Below the pieces are notes generated by a model that saw only the letters and a program-made list of their open reading frames with translations, had not been told where the DNA came from and did not search any database. Both the position numbers and the translations under genes were made by a program. Shown piece by piece: positions 49,696 to 58,663 of a DNA stretch of 64,000 nt (the first letter of the stretch is position 1; each line of letters starts with the position of its first letter). This DNA is from Lysinibacillus sp. ZYM-1 (lineage in GTDB: Bacteria; Bacillota; Bacilli; Bacillales_A; Planococcaceae). Where the stretch lies: positions 62,001 through 126,000 of the forward strand of contig NZ_KQ465116.1 of NCBI RefSeq assembly GCF_001308875.1. The letters are read 5' to 3'.

Positions 49696-50625
49696 TCATC
49701 TATTAGCTGGATTTTTATATAATTCAACAATTTCTTGAGCACGTTTTGAAATAATGTCCCTTATGTAGGAAGGTTCCATAATTTTTATACGATTGCCAAA
49801 GCTGAGTAAGAAGCCATAAAGCCACTCATCTTCTGGTATGGATATAAAAATCTTTGACTGCTCATGATCGACATTTTCCACTCCAAAAGATTCCTCCACT
49901 AATGTAGTGATGGCTGTATCAAAAACGATCACTAAATCTACTACGTTTTGTGGCTTATGCCATTCTTTCCCCCATGGAAGTTCACTTAAATTAATTTCCT
50001 TACGCTCAAAGTGAATATCTGCTTGCTTTAAGTTCTTAATTCTTGCCAGTTTAAATAAACGAAAGTCCTTTCTTAACATGCAATAGCCATATAAATACCA
50101 CATCTTCCCTTTCTGGACTAATGTATGCGGCTCAACTACTCGGCTTGTTAGCTCACCATGCGTCTTGGAATAAGTAAAATTTACACAATGCTTGTTTTCT
50201 ATAGCACTTTTTAAAATTGTAATGTATTCCTTAAAAAGGACATTTGGCCCCCATGGACTAAGATCTACAAATAGATGGTCAATGGATTGTTTTACATGAT
50301 CATCTGCAATACCTGTTAGTTTTTCAAGAACAGCTTCTGCGTGTGAATCTTCATAGGTAGTCAAAGCACTTTTAATAGCAATTGAAAGAGAAGCAAGCTC
50401 ATCCTTCGTTAAAACCTGCTTATCAACACGATAACCATCTATTAATCGAATACCCCCATGAACACCTTGTTGACTAATAACTGGTACACCTGCACAGCTT
50501 AGTGTTTCAATATCTCGATAAATTGTACGAACGGACACATTAAATACTTCTGCTAATTCTTGTGCCGTAACCTTTTTCCGATTGATTAAAATCATCGTCA
50601 TTGTTAATAGTCGCTCTAATTTCAC
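49696..50625 (-). CDS. WYL-domain HTH transcriptional regulator (YafY-type)
   Basis: 309-residue regulator: N-terminal HTH_11 (about residues 5-60, TAQELAEVFNVSVRTIYRDIETL), WYL domain (about 135-215, FTYSKTHGE and KGKMWYLYGYC) and a WCX-type C-terminal domain. WYL domains sense nucleotides or small ligands. Co-directional with the zinc-ribbon/GyrI-like gene, its likely target. GTG start behind AAAGGAGAC. Confidence 0.9.
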   Translation of the reverse strand: MKLERLLTMTMILINRKKVTAQELAEVFNVSVRTIYRDIETLSCAGVPVISQQGVHGGIRLIDGYRVDKQVLTKDELASLSIAIKSALTTYEDSHAEAVLEKLTGIADDHVKQSIDHLFVDLSPWGPNVLFKEYITILKSAIENKHCVNFTYSKTHGELTSRVVEPHTLVQKGKMWYLYGYCMLRKDFRLFKLARIKNLKQADIHFERKEINLSELPWGKEWHKPQNVVDLVIVFDTAITTLVEESFGVENVDHEQSKIFISIPEDEWLYGFLLSFGNRIKIMEPSYIRDIISKRAQEIVELYKNPANR

Positions 50626-50986
50626 AACAAGTCTCCTTTCCGAATATATCTTATTACTTCCACACTAAAATGCATTTTAATTACTATCATCCTATCTTTT
50701 TAAGTATTTTTTAAGTACTTTTTTAGTTTTATTTAAGACAAATGTACTATAATAACGCCTGATTAATTATTACAATCATTATACTATTTTTACAATTTTA
50801 GAAAAAATAATCCTTATTGAGTCCATCTCTTACAGCATTTATTTCCTACTAACTAATAAATTGTTTCAATTTTTTATAAGAATTGTTTGATAAATAAATG
50901 CCTAAACAATTATTTCAATTCTCTTAACACAAATAAAAAACTTCTATCTTCTATATAATGAACGGCGAATACTTTCTAAGAAGGAT

Positions 50987-51042
50987 TTGGCGTGATGTGA
51001 CACCACCCACAGGATTACTAACTCTCGCCTGTGGAAGACCAA
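50987..51042 (+). ncRNA. Candidate structured leader RNA upstream of the SARP-type regulator
   Basis: Closing pair TTGG/CCAA (50987-50990, 51039-51042), a small GTG/CAC hairpin and a strong CCACAGG/CCTGTGG hairpin (51007-51013, 51028-51034). It lies about 30 bp after a TATAAT box (50954-50959), so it would be at the 5' end of a leader of about 230 nt. No known riboswitch class was recognised. The rest of the 571-bp spacer (50626-51196) is AT-rich, with no gene seen. Confidence 0.4.
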
Positions 51043-51196
51043 TAAAAAATTGCTTTATTTTAGTATCAAATTTTTAATAGCAAAATTAAGTGATTTTCAT
51101 TTTTCATGCCCTTTCAGTATATATAGAAAGCCCTTTCAACCAAAATGAACTAGAGTTTTATGGTTTTCAATTTAATTGTAAAAAGGAGAGTTTGAT

Positions 51197-52318
51197 GTGA
51201 TTCGAGCCGTTTTAATAGACAATGAACCTTTAGCTTTACACTATTTTCAAAATAAACTACAAACCTTTCAACAAATACAGGTTATTCAAACTTTTACAAG
51301 TGTAGAAGCATTTCTTAATGAGCTGCCCTCCATAGAATTTGAGGTTATATTCTTAGAGGTAAAGCTCAAAGAACTATCTGGACTTGTAGTAGCTGATATT
51401 ATCAAAATGGAGCGTCCGCATGTCAGTGTTGTTTTTATTACTTCCTACCATGAATTTGCTTTACAGGCTTACGAAATTGGTGGTCTTGACTATTTATTAA
51501 AACCCATCAGCCATGCTCGTTTAGAAAAAACAATGACTCGTATAGAGCATGAATTTTCTATACAGCAAATGCTTCAACAAGCTACACAAACGGTATTAAA
51601 AGTGCAATGCTTTGATCAATTTGCTGTTTATAGCAATAAAAGCTTAGTGGCATTTAAAACAGAAAAGACGAAGGAATTGTTTGCCTACTTTATTTTGCAT
51701 CCAAATATTCCAATCCACCGAGATTATTTAATTGAAATACTCTGGCCAGATTTAGACTATGTAAGAGCCAAATCAAATCTTCATACGGCTTTGTCATATT
51801 TAAGAAAAACGTTAAATACGATTGGCTATGAAAACTGTATTGTCTTTTCAAATAAGTACTATGTCTTTGAAAAACCAAGCATTGTGTGTGACTTATATGA
51901 TTTTCAAAAACTTCATGAGGATTTTTCGCGATTGGAGTTTCCCTCCATCTCTTTGATACATCAATGTCTTTCTATTTATAAAAATGGCCTACTTGTTTTC
52001 GATGATTATGAATGGGCAACTGCCTATAAAGATAGATTAACGAAATCATACATAGAGTTATTAGAAAAAGGATTTCAAACTACGGTCTTATCTGATACTG
52101 AAAAAGCTATTGAATGTTTACATGCCTTATTAGAATATGATCCATATAATGAACAAAAACTTGAGCACTATTTATACACGCTAATTCAGGCAGGTCTTCC
52201 TGAACAGGCACACAAAATTTACCAAACTTATAAACAAAAATTAAAAGAAGATTTAGCATTAGCTCCAAGTTCCACTTTATTAGAGATATCTAAAAAATTA
52301 TTTGTGCAAACTAAGTAA
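51197..52318 (+). CDS. Receiver-SARP (BTAD) regulator with Glu at the phosphoacceptor site
   Basis: 373-residue regulator: receiver domain (residues 1-120), OmpR-like winged helix (about 140-225, RDYLIEILWPDLDYVRAKSN) and bacterial transcriptional activator TPR domain (about 230-370, PEQAHKIYQTYKQKLKEDL). The receiver has Thr (VFITSYHEFA) and Lys (LLKPI), but the usual phosphorylated Asp is Glu54 (IFLEVKL), and the acidic pocket reads Asp8-Asn-Glu10. Glu at this site often mimics the active state. No kinase gene is adjacent on this strand. GTG start behind AAAGGAGAG. Confidence 0.88.
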   Translation: MIRAVLIDNEPLALHYFQNKLQTFQQIQVIQTFTSVEAFLNELPSIEFEVIFLEVKLKELSGLVVADIIKMERPHVSVVFITSYHEFALQAYEIGGLDYLLKPISHARLEKTMTRIEHEFSIQQMLQQATQTVLKVQCFDQFAVYSNKSLVAFKTEKTKELFAYFILHPNIPIHRDYLIEILWPDLDYVRAKSNLHTALSYLRKTLNTIGYENCIVFSNKYYVFEKPSIVCDLYDFQKLHEDFSRLEFPSISLIHQCLSIYKNGLLVFDDYEWATAYKDRLTKSYIELLEKGFQTTVLSDTEKAIECLHALLEYDPYNEQKLEHYLYTLIQAGLPEQAHKIYQTYKQKLKEDLALAPSSTLLEISKKLFVQTK

Positions 52319-52330
52319 CACCACACTAAA

Positions 52331-52375
52331 AACGACGGGCTCCTACTACATTGTAGGAACTCGTCGTTGTTTTTT
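52331..52375 (+). terminator. Terminator of the SARP-type regulator
   Basis: 16-bp imperfect stem AACGACGGGCTCCTAC/GTAGGAACTCGTCGTT, followed by GTTTTTTT. Confidence 0.9.
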
Positions 52376-53022
52376 TAGCTACCGCTACCCTCTGTCAAAC
52401 CATGCTTAACTGCATATAATGCTGCCTGTGTACGATCTTGTACTTGTAATTTTGTAAATATATTCGAAATATGAGTTTTAACTGTTTTTTCTGTAACAAA
52501 TAATGAGGATGCAATTTCCCGATTACTTTTTCCTTTCGTTAGCTCTGCCAGTACATCCTGCTCGCGAGGTGTCAATGGATTTAACAAGTGTGGGGCATTT
52601 TGCGCCTCCTGGCGATCCATTTCAAGTGTCGTTGTAGCCTCTGGGTGCAATGTATTTTCGCCACGCATGATGCGACGAATAGATAAGACTAATTCATCTG
52701 GCTCAATATCTTTCAATTGATAGCCTGCTGCCCCAGCCTCCATTGCAGGCACAACATGATCCCGATCAGAAAAGCTTGTAAGCATTAAAATTTCTATTTG
52801 TGGAAACTTTGCTTTAATGCGTTTTGTTGCCTGTATGCCGTCCATCTCAGGCATCACTAAATCCATTAAGATAATGTCCGGTTGGATACTTTCTGCTAAT
52901 GATACGGCTTCATGTCCATTTTTCGCCTCTCCAACAACCTCAATATCCTTTTGTGTCTTTAAGAAAAACAATAATCCTCGACGCACCACGTGATGATCGT
53001 CTGCAATTAATACACGTATCAT
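52375..53022 (-). CDS. yhcZ: NarL/LuxR-family response regulator, YhcZ/AirR-like
   Basis: 215-residue regulator with receiver phosphoacceptor Asp54 (LMDLVMPEMDG) and C-terminal LuxR-type helix-turn-helix (LTPREQDVLAELTKGKSNREIA, VKTHISNIFTKL). It lies 12 bp after the kinase gene. The pair corresponds to B. subtilis YhcYZ and S. aureus AirSR (YhcSR). Confidence 0.9.
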   Translation of the reverse strand: MIRVLIADDHHVVRRGLLFFLKTQKDIEVVGEAKNGHEAVSLAESIQPDIILMDLVMPEMDGIQATKRIKAKFPQIEILMLTSFSDRDHVVPAMEAGAAGYQLKDIEPDELVLSIRRIMRGENTLHPEATTTLEMDRQEAQNAPHLLNPLTPREQDVLAELTKGKSNREIASSLFVTEKTVKTHISNIFTKLQVQDRTQAALYAVKHGLTEGSGS

Positions 53023-53034
53023 GTCCTCTCCCCC

Positions 53035-54150
53035 TTAATATGGCAAGCGGATTAGAAGCTCCGTACCTTTGCCCATTTCACTTACCCAGTCAGCACTGCC
53101 ACCCACTGATTTTGCACGGTCCTTGATGGATTGTAAGCCCATTGACAGCAACTTCGTATTATTGTCAATGACAAACCCTCTTCCCTCATCACGGATTACC
53201 AATAAAATATCTGTAGACGTGACGGTAATATAAAGGGCTGCCTCCAAAACACCCGCATGGCGTCGCACATTATTTAGGGCCTCTTGAGCTACCCGAAATA
53301 ATGTCTCCTCAATACGTGAGGGAAATTGTAGTACACCTGAAACCGTAACATGTAATTTTAAGCCAAGCATTTCAGCATATACTTTAATCGCTTCAAGTAA
53401 GCCATTTTCCAATCCCTTTGGTCGCAGCTGCCAAATCAATGCCCGCATTTCTGTTAATGCATCCTGTGTTAAATGCTGTATCTCTTTAAACGTTTCTTTC
53501 ACATCGCTATCCTCAGTCATTTCAATACCAGCTCTCGCCGTTAACGTAACCGAGAATAATAGTTGATTGACAGAATCATGTAAATCTCGTGCTAGACGGT
53601 TACGCTCCTTTACTAGGGCCATTTCTTGTTCTTGTTTCGTCAGTAAAATTCGCTTAATAGCAGAACCCATTTGAAATGCTACCGACTCCAATAAAGCTAG
53701 CTCTTCCTCTGAAAAGCGTACAGTATCTTTAGAAGCAACATTTAATACACCAAAACGCTCTTGTCCAGATTGAAGTGGTACAGTAGCATGATGGGTAATA
53801 CCTTCATGATCCCCAACATTAGCTGCTATAGCACTTTCGATGCGTTGACATTCTATAATATTAGAAGCTTTTTTTAGCTCCTCATTGCGATAACGGGATA
53901 CACACCAACAGCCGCCTTTTTTTAAATAATGACAATTGTTAAATTCCAATGCCTCTGGTAAATTTTCATGGACAACAAGCTCCGAGCGTCCCTTTGCATC
54001 AATAAAAAAAATCCAGCCTGTTTCAAAATTTGTGCCATTTAAAAATTTGATGAGTGCTCCTTTTAGCATCGTAACAATTTCAGTTTCTTCATTTAAAAGT
54101 TCTGCAATTTCCTTTAAAATACTAATATTGGAATGCTCATTTTCCCTCAC
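53035..54150 (-). CDS. yhcY: GAF-domain sensor kinase with cysteine cluster, YhcY/AirS-like
   Basis: 371-residue cytoplasmic kinase: GAF domain (about residues 20-170), HisKA_3 with His191 (ARDLHDSVNQ) and HATPase_c (EALNNVRRHAGV, GLQSIKDRAKS). Within the GAF are Cys73, Cys81, Cys83 and Cys101 (C-x7-C-x1-C-x17-C), very close to the cysteine cluster that ligates a redox-sensitive iron-sulfur centre in S. aureus AirS. This suggests oxygen or redox sensing. GTG start behind GAGGTG. bdbC, a thiol oxidase gene, is divergent to it. Confidence 0.88.
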   Translation of the reverse strand: MRENEHSNISILKEIAELLNEETEIVTMLKGALIKFLNGTNFETGWIFFIDAKGRSELVVHENLPEALEFNNCHYLKKGGCWCVSRYRNEELKKASNIIECQRIESAIAANVGDHEGITHHATVPLQSGQERFGVLNVASKDTVRFSEEELALLESVAFQMGSAIKRILLTKQEQEMALVKERNRLARDLHDSVNQLLFSVTLTARAGIEMTEDSDVKETFKEIQHLTQDALTEMRALIWQLRPKGLENGLLEAIKVYAEMLGLKLHVTVSGVLQFPSRIEETLFRVAQEALNNVRRHAGVLEAALYITVTSTDILLVIRDEGRGFVIDNNTKLLSMGLQSIKDRAKSVGGSADWVSEMGKGTELLIRLPY

Positions 54151-54332
54151 GAAAACACCTCTTCTTTAGCATTTCTATTGCTAATGATACCATTAAGGCG
54201 TTAAGCCGTCTGCATTAGCCGTTCATACTTTAGACTGAAATTATCGTCCTTATTTTGTGTAAGTTAATTTACATATAAAACTAGAACAACTATAATCGTA
54301 CAAGTAGTGTTTTTATGAAGGGGAGAATCGAT

Positions 54333-54758
54333 ATGTCTAAAAAAGAGGAAAATGGCTTATTATTTATTTGGATAGTTTCTGCTGTGGCTACACTGGGTTC
54401 GTTATACTTTTCTGAAATTCGCCATTATGACCCATGTAAATTATGTTGGATACAGCGTATTTTTATGTATCCAATCGTCATCATGACAACTGTAGCCTTA
54501 ATACAAAAAAATGCTCGTATTGCTGTAACAACAGCTGTTTTTTCTGTTATTGGAGGCTGTATCTCACTCTATCATTACGGCATTCAAAAGCTTAGTTTTT
54601 TAGCGGAAAATGCCCCTTCTTGTGGTGCTGTATCATGTACAGGACAATATATTAACTGGTTAGGCTTTATTACTATTCCATTTTTAGCATTAACTGCATT
54701 TATTTTAATTGCAGGCGCAAGCATCTATTTAATAAAAGCTACAAAAGCTGCAAAATAA
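54333..54758 (+). CDS. bdbC: Disulfide bond formation protein BdbC (DsbB family)
   Basis: 141-residue membrane protein with four helices and two cysteine pairs: Cys35-Lys-Leu-Cys38 (CKLCWIQR) and Cys97/Cys102 (APSCGAVSC). It reoxidises a thioredoxin-like partner (BdbD) using quinone. ATG 54333 follows AAGGGGAG. It is divergent from the redox-type sensor kinase; no bdbD is in the window. Confidence 0.92.
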   Translation: MSKKEENGLLFIWIVSAVATLGSLYFSEIRHYDPCKLCWIQRIFMYPIVIMTTVALIQKNARIAVTTAVFSVIGGCISLYHYGIQKLSFLAENAPSCGAVSCTGQYINWLGFITIPFLALTAFILIAGASIYLIKATKAAK

Positions 54759-54812
54759 TCGAGGGACCGTGTTCTACCATTGGAATACGGTCTTTTCTAC
54801 GGAGGAAGATCA

Positions 54813-55652
54813 ATGTTTCTTTATGCATTCAACGAAGATAACTTAACGATTGAAGAGCTGTTACGTAATCACTGGCGACTGGGCAAAAAGCTCGTACATG
54901 AATTACGTATGGCAAAAGCTATTACATTAGCTAATGACGAACTTGTTCAATGGAATACTCCTTTACAGGTAGGAACTATTGTCAAATTTACATTCCCAAT
55001 CCCAACATCTAGCTATAAACCAACACCTGTTTGTGCGATTGATATAGTCTATGAGGATGATCATTGTTTAATCGTATCGAAGCCAAAGGGTATGGCAACA
55101 CATCCCAATGATGAACGGGATACGCATACCTGTATGAACCATGTCATGGCACATATTAAAGAACAAGGTGGGGTTTATGCAGAGCATGTCCATCGATTAG
55201 ATAAAGGGACACAAGGTTTATTACTCGTAGCAAAACATCCTTTAGCAAAATCAATTTTTGATCGAATGATTGAAGAAAAATCGATTATTCGGACGTATGC
55301 TGCAGAGGTACAAGGTAATATACGCACCTCAACCGGCACCATTTCTGAGTCCATTGGCAAAGATCGACACCATGCTTCTAGACGTGTTGTGTCTAATTCT
55401 GGACAGCATGCAGTGACACACTATGAAGTTGTGGCACGCTATAAAAATTCTTGTGTTGTCCATCTGATTCTTGAAACTGGTCGAACACATCAAATTCGTG
55501 TCCATTTAGCCTATATCGGTCATCCAATTATTGGCGATACGATGTACGGTGCAAGAGAAACCGCAAGTGATGACTATGAACTTCATGCTATACAATTAGA
55601 ATTTGACCATCCATTTTTAAATAAACGCATTATAGTCAAGGACGAGCAATAA
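54813..55652 (+). CDS. RluA-family pseudouridine synthase
   Basis: 279-residue enzyme with the catalytic motif HRLDKGTQGLLL (Asp130), PKGMATHP, and RTHQIRVHLAYIGHPI. The N-terminal part is a short S4-like region (EELLRNHWRLGKKLVHEL). It converts uridine to pseudouridine in rRNA or tRNA; the target is not determined by sequence. ATG 54813 follows GGAGGAAG. Confidence 0.9.
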   Translation: MFLYAFNEDNLTIEELLRNHWRLGKKLVHELRMAKAITLANDELVQWNTPLQVGTIVKFTFPIPTSSYKPTPVCAIDIVYEDDHCLIVSKPKGMATHPNDERDTHTCMNHVMAHIKEQGGVYAEHVHRLDKGTQGLLLVAKHPLAKSIFDRMIEEKSIIRTYAAEVQGNIRTSTGTISESIGKDRHHASRRVVSNSGQHAVTHYEVVARYKNSCVVHLILETGRTHQIRVHLAYIGHPIIGDTMYGARETASDDYELHAIQLEFDHPFLNKRIIVKDEQ

Positions 55653-55656
55653 CAAA

Positions 55657-55692
55657 AAAATCCCGCTTCTCTATTACGAAAGCGGGATTTTT
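55657..55692. terminator. Bidirectional terminator after the pseudouridine synthase gene
   Basis: 11-bp stem AAATCCCGCTT/AAGCGGGATTT flanked by A7 on the left and TTACAT on the right, between convergent genes. Confidence 0.9.
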
Positions 55693-55700
55693 ACATAAAA

Positions 55701-56531
55701 CTAAAAATCAAATTTAAAATGATCAGGATCTTGCCCAAATCGTTGATTACGATTTAATGTTGCCATCTTCTCCATTTGTACTTGTGTTAATTCAAAGTCA
55801 AAAATCTGTGCATTTTCTTCGATTCGACTCGGTGTCACTGACTTAGGAATAATCAGTGTGTCATTTTGTAAATGCCAACGTAACACTACCTGAGCGGCCG
55901 TCTTGCCGATTTCCCTGCCGATTTCCACGATGGTAGGATCATCAAGTACGCCACCTCGTCCTAATGGTGACCATGCAGTAACAGCAATCTGGTGTTCAAG
56001 ACAAAATGTGCTTAATGCTTGCTGTTGTAAATATGGATGTACTTCCACCTGATTAACCATCGGCGCCATATTGGCCTTTGCCAGTATTTTTTCTAAATGA
56101 TGCTCATGATGGTTTGAAACACCTGTTGCACGAATTAATTTTTCATCGTATAGGCGCTCAATCGCACGATATGTTTCTTCAAATGTTTCTGGAACAGCCC
56201 AATGTGTTAAATATAAATCTACATAATCCATATTTAATTTCTTGAGTGATACTTCAAAAGCACGTAATGTTTCATCATATCCTTGGTCATTATTCCATAC
56301 TTTTGTTGTGACAAATATATTACTACGTGGAACACCTGAATGACGAATAGCTTCTCCTACCTCTACCTCATTCCCATACAAGGATGCTGTATCGATAGCT
56401 CGATAACCAAACTTCAACGCTGTATCGATGGATTGTAATGTTTCTTCATGATCTGTCATTTTGTAAACACCTAAGCCGAAGCGAGGCATTTCTACTCCAT
56501 TTGATAATGTTTTCGTTGATTGTAAATGCAC
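55701..56531 (-). CDS. Aldo/keto reductase
   Basis: 276-residue NADPH-dependent reductase of the YvgN/YtbE type, with the catalytic Asp-Tyr-Lys-His set visible in AIDTASLYGNE, TTKVWN and DLYLTHW, and the cofactor-binding IIPKSVTPSRI. Likely reduces methylglyoxal or other aldehydes. GTG start behind AAAGGGG. Confidence 0.92.
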   Translation of the reverse strand: MHLQSTKTLSNGVEMPRFGLGVYKMTDHEETLQSIDTALKFGYRAIDTASLYGNEVEVGEAIRHSGVPRSNIFVTTKVWNNDQGYDETLRAFEVSLKKLNMDYVDLYLTHWAVPETFEETYRAIERLYDEKLIRATGVSNHHEHHLEKILAKANMAPMVNQVEVHPYLQQQALSTFCLEHQIAVTAWSPLGRGGVLDDPTIVEIGREIGKTAAQVVLRWHLQNDTLIIPKSVTPSRIEENAQIFDFELTQVQMEKMATLNRNQRFGQDPDHFKFDF

Positions 56532-56615
56532 GAATCACAACCCCTTTCTTTTTCCTAGTACCATTATACAAAAAATTGGATTTAAGAAAACTAAGGAAGC
56601 TGCTGTTCTTAAACA

Positions 56616-56786
56616 TTATTCATTCTTTTCTTCGATATCTTCCAATTGAATGGGATCAGAAATCCGCTCATCCTCTGCAAGCTCTAGACCATCACGTAAA
56701 TGCTCCATTTGTTTGCCCAAATCTTTTAATTCTTTCATATCTCTCGCCATCGTACCATTTTCAATGTTTGGCACTTTTTTTTCCAT
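56616..56786 (-). CDS. Small charged helical protein, unknown function
   Basis: 56-residue protein (MEKKVPNIENGTMARDMKEL ... EDIEEKNE), strongly acidic and helical. A perfect AGGAGGTGATCA ribosome site precedes the ATG, so it is very likely expressed. No family recognised. It lies between the aldo/keto reductase gene and a divergent 30-codon gene. Confidence 0.7.
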   Translation of the reverse strand: MEKKVPNIENGTMARDMKELKDLGKQMEHLRDGLELAEDERISDPIQLEDIEEKNE

Positions 56787-56931
56787 AATGATCACCTCCT
56801 ATATAGTTTTCCCGATAACGATATGTTTGAACCATTTCTGACATATTTTATTCAGCTATGTCGTTTCATTTTTATAGTAGATAGGCTATACTAAAAAAAG
56901 ATGTCTTTATAAACATGAGGAGGGTACTTCC

Positions 56932-57024
56932 ATGAAATTATTATTAATCATTGGTGTAACAGTTGCTTTCTTAACAGCTATTTTTACTGCTGGATACGAA
57001 GGCGACTACAAAACAGACAAATAA
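56932..57024 (+). CDS. Tiny single-helix membrane or secreted protein
   Basis: 30-residue protein: MKLLLIIGVTVAFLTAIFTA hydrophobic helix, followed by GYEGDYKTDK. GAGGAGGG precedes the ATG and a strong terminator follows 9 bp after the stop, so it is a complete transcription unit. Unknown function. Confidence 0.72.
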   Translation: MKLLLIIGVTVAFLTAIFTAGYEGDYKTDK

Positions 57025-57032
57025 TATCTCAA

Positions 57033-57077
57033 GAAAATCACTAAGCATTTTGAAAGGCTTAGTGATTTTCTTTTTTT
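57033..57077 (+). terminator. Terminator of the tiny membrane-protein gene
   Basis: Perfect 14-bp stem GAAAATCACTAAGC/GCTTAGTGATTTTC followed by TTTTTTT. Confidence 0.95.
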
Positions 57078-57095
57078 GTGGAACAATAGAAATAC

Positions 57096-57140
57096 TTGAC
57101 TTTCCTTTATTTTTAAAATAAACTAACTTACATAAAGTAA
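57096..57140 (+). promoter_or_regulatory. Promoter and TTAC-N5-GTAA operator of the catE-like gene
   Basis: TTGACT (57096-57101), 17-bp spacer, TAAACT (57119-57124). The palindrome TTACATAAAGTAA (57128-57140) lies just downstream of the -10, where a repressor would block initiation. Thiol-based DUF24/HxlR-type repressors control catE genes in B. subtilis; whether one binds here is inferred. Confidence 0.5.
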
Positions 57141-57177
57141 CTTAATGAAAAAAGATAACTATTTGGAGGTATCCTAT

Positions 57178-58023
57178 ATGCATTTCCATGAAAAACCGAA
57201 CACATATGTAACGAATGTTGAATTAAAAGTAAGCGATTTACAACGTTCTTTAACCTTTTATCAAGAAGTCATTGGCTTTAAAATTTTACAGCAAGAATCA
57301 CATAAAGCTATGTTAACTGCAGATGGAGAAACAGCTCTTTTAACCATTGTTCAGCCTGAAACAGTAGAAGAAAAACTAAGTATGACGACTGGGCTATATC
57401 ATTTCGCATTACTGTTACCAGCTCGACGTGATTTAGCAAATATTATTACGCATTTTCAAGAAAATGGCGTATATCTTGGGGCTTCTGATCATGCTGTCAG
57501 TGAAGCACTTTATTTAAATGATCCTGATCATAACGGTATTGAGGTGTATGCTGATCGCCCTGAAAATCAATGGACATGGCATGTGGATCAAGTGCATATG
57601 GTGACTGAGCCATTAAATATTCTATCGATCTTAGAAGAAGGTGATGGAAACTGGAATGGACTTCCTGAAGGTACAGTCATGGGACATATTCACTTATCTG
57701 TTTCCAACTTAGCAGAGGCTGAGGAATTTTATACAAAGGGCCTAGGATATGATATTGTCTCCCGCTATGGTTCACAGGCATTATTTATTTCTACAGGTCG
57801 TTATCACCATCACATTGGCTTAAACACTTGGCACTCAGAAAGAGCTCCAAAGCTTGGAGAAAACCAAGTGGGCTTAAAAACATACTCATTACGTTTAGAT
57901 AATGAAGAACAAGCAGCAACGATGAAAGCAAACCTTCGTGCAATGGGTGCACCTGTTATAGATATAGCTGGAGGATTCCAAACTGAGGACCCTGCTGGAA
58001 ATGTTGTATTGTTGAAACTTTAG
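57178..58023 (+). CDS. catE: Glyoxalase/extradiol dioxygenase (VOC), CatE-like
   Basis: 281-residue protein with two vicinal-oxygen-chelate modules: residues of about 8-120 (NVELKVSDLQRSLTFYQEV) and about 160-280 (GHIHLSVSNLAEAEEFYTKG, IGLNTWHS). It resembles B. subtilis CatE, a catechol-2,3-dioxygenase needed for resistance to catechol; metal ligands would be the two His and a C-terminal Glu (about residue 271). ATG 57178 behind GGAGGTATCC. Confidence 0.85.
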   Translation: MHFHEKPNTYVTNVELKVSDLQRSLTFYQEVIGFKILQQESHKAMLTADGETALLTIVQPETVEEKLSMTTGLYHFALLLPARRDLANIITHFQENGVYLGASDHAVSEALYLNDPDHNGIEVYADRPENQWTWHVDQVHMVTEPLNILSILEEGDGNWNGLPEGTVMGHIHLSVSNLAEAEEFYTKGLGYDIVSRYGSQALFISTGRYHHHIGLNTWHSERAPKLGENQVGLKTYSLRLDNEEQAATMKANLRAMGAPVIDIAGGFQTEDPAGNVVLLKL

Positions 58024-58025
58024 TA

Positions 58026-58057
58026 AAAAGCAGTTCTCATAAGTGAGAACTGCTTTT
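58026..58057. terminator. Bidirectional terminator between catE and trmL
   Basis: Perfect 14-bp stem AAAAGCAGTTCTCA/TGAGAACTGCTTTT with a 4-nt loop; both flanks are T- or A-rich. Confidence 0.92.
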
Positions 58058-58058
58058 G

Positions 58059-58532
58059 TTAATGTAACCCTGGATATCCTTGTTGTCGCAATGCCTCATA
58101 TATAACAATCGCAGCGGTATTAGATAAATTGAGCGAACGTACATGATCACTTTGCGGAATACGTAAGCACATATTTCGGCGTTCATATGCAAAGTCCTTC
58201 GGCAAGCCTGTTGTTTCTTTTCCAAACATAAAGTAAATATCACGATCTTTATCAGAAAAATCATGTGTCGTGAACGGCTCATCACTATATGTTTCGATTA
58301 AATAAACATCTCCATTTTTGGAATACTCTATAAAATCATCAAGGGAATCATGATAGACAATATTCACACTATGCCAATAATCTAAGCCAGCACGTTTTAG
58401 CATTTTATCGTCCGTTGAAAAGCCTAGTGGACGAATTAAATGTAACGATGTATTTGTGCCAGCACAGGTGCGAGCAATATTCCCTGTATTAGCTGGAATT
58501 TCTGGTTGATATAAAACGATATGCAATGGCAT
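58059..58532 (-). CDS. trmL: tRNA (cytidine/uridine-34 2'-O)-methyltransferase TrmL
   Basis: 157-residue SPOUT methyltransferase: PEIPANTGNIARTC near the N-terminus, MFGKETTGLP and the knot motif IPQSDHVRSLNLSNTAAIVIYE. It methylates the wobble nucleotide ribose of tRNA-Leu species. Length is exactly typical. It lies downstream of queG on the same strand. Confidence 0.95.
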   Translation of the reverse strand: MPLHIVLYQPEIPANTGNIARTCAGTNTSLHLIRPLGFSTDDKMLKRAGLDYWHSVNIVYHDSLDDFIEYSKNGDVYLIETYSDEPFTTHDFSDKDRDIYFMFGKETTGLPKDFAYERRNMCLRIPQSDHVRSLNLSNTAAIVIYEALRQQGYPGLH

Positions 58533-58663
58533 AATGATACACTTCCTTATTGTAAGAATTTAGTAGGAACTCGTTTTACATTGAGCCGGTTCCTTTGCTT
58601 TCAGCTTCACGCCAAGTGCTCTGCTCGTTTGAACAAAATCACCCTTTGTTCCTTCATTCACCA

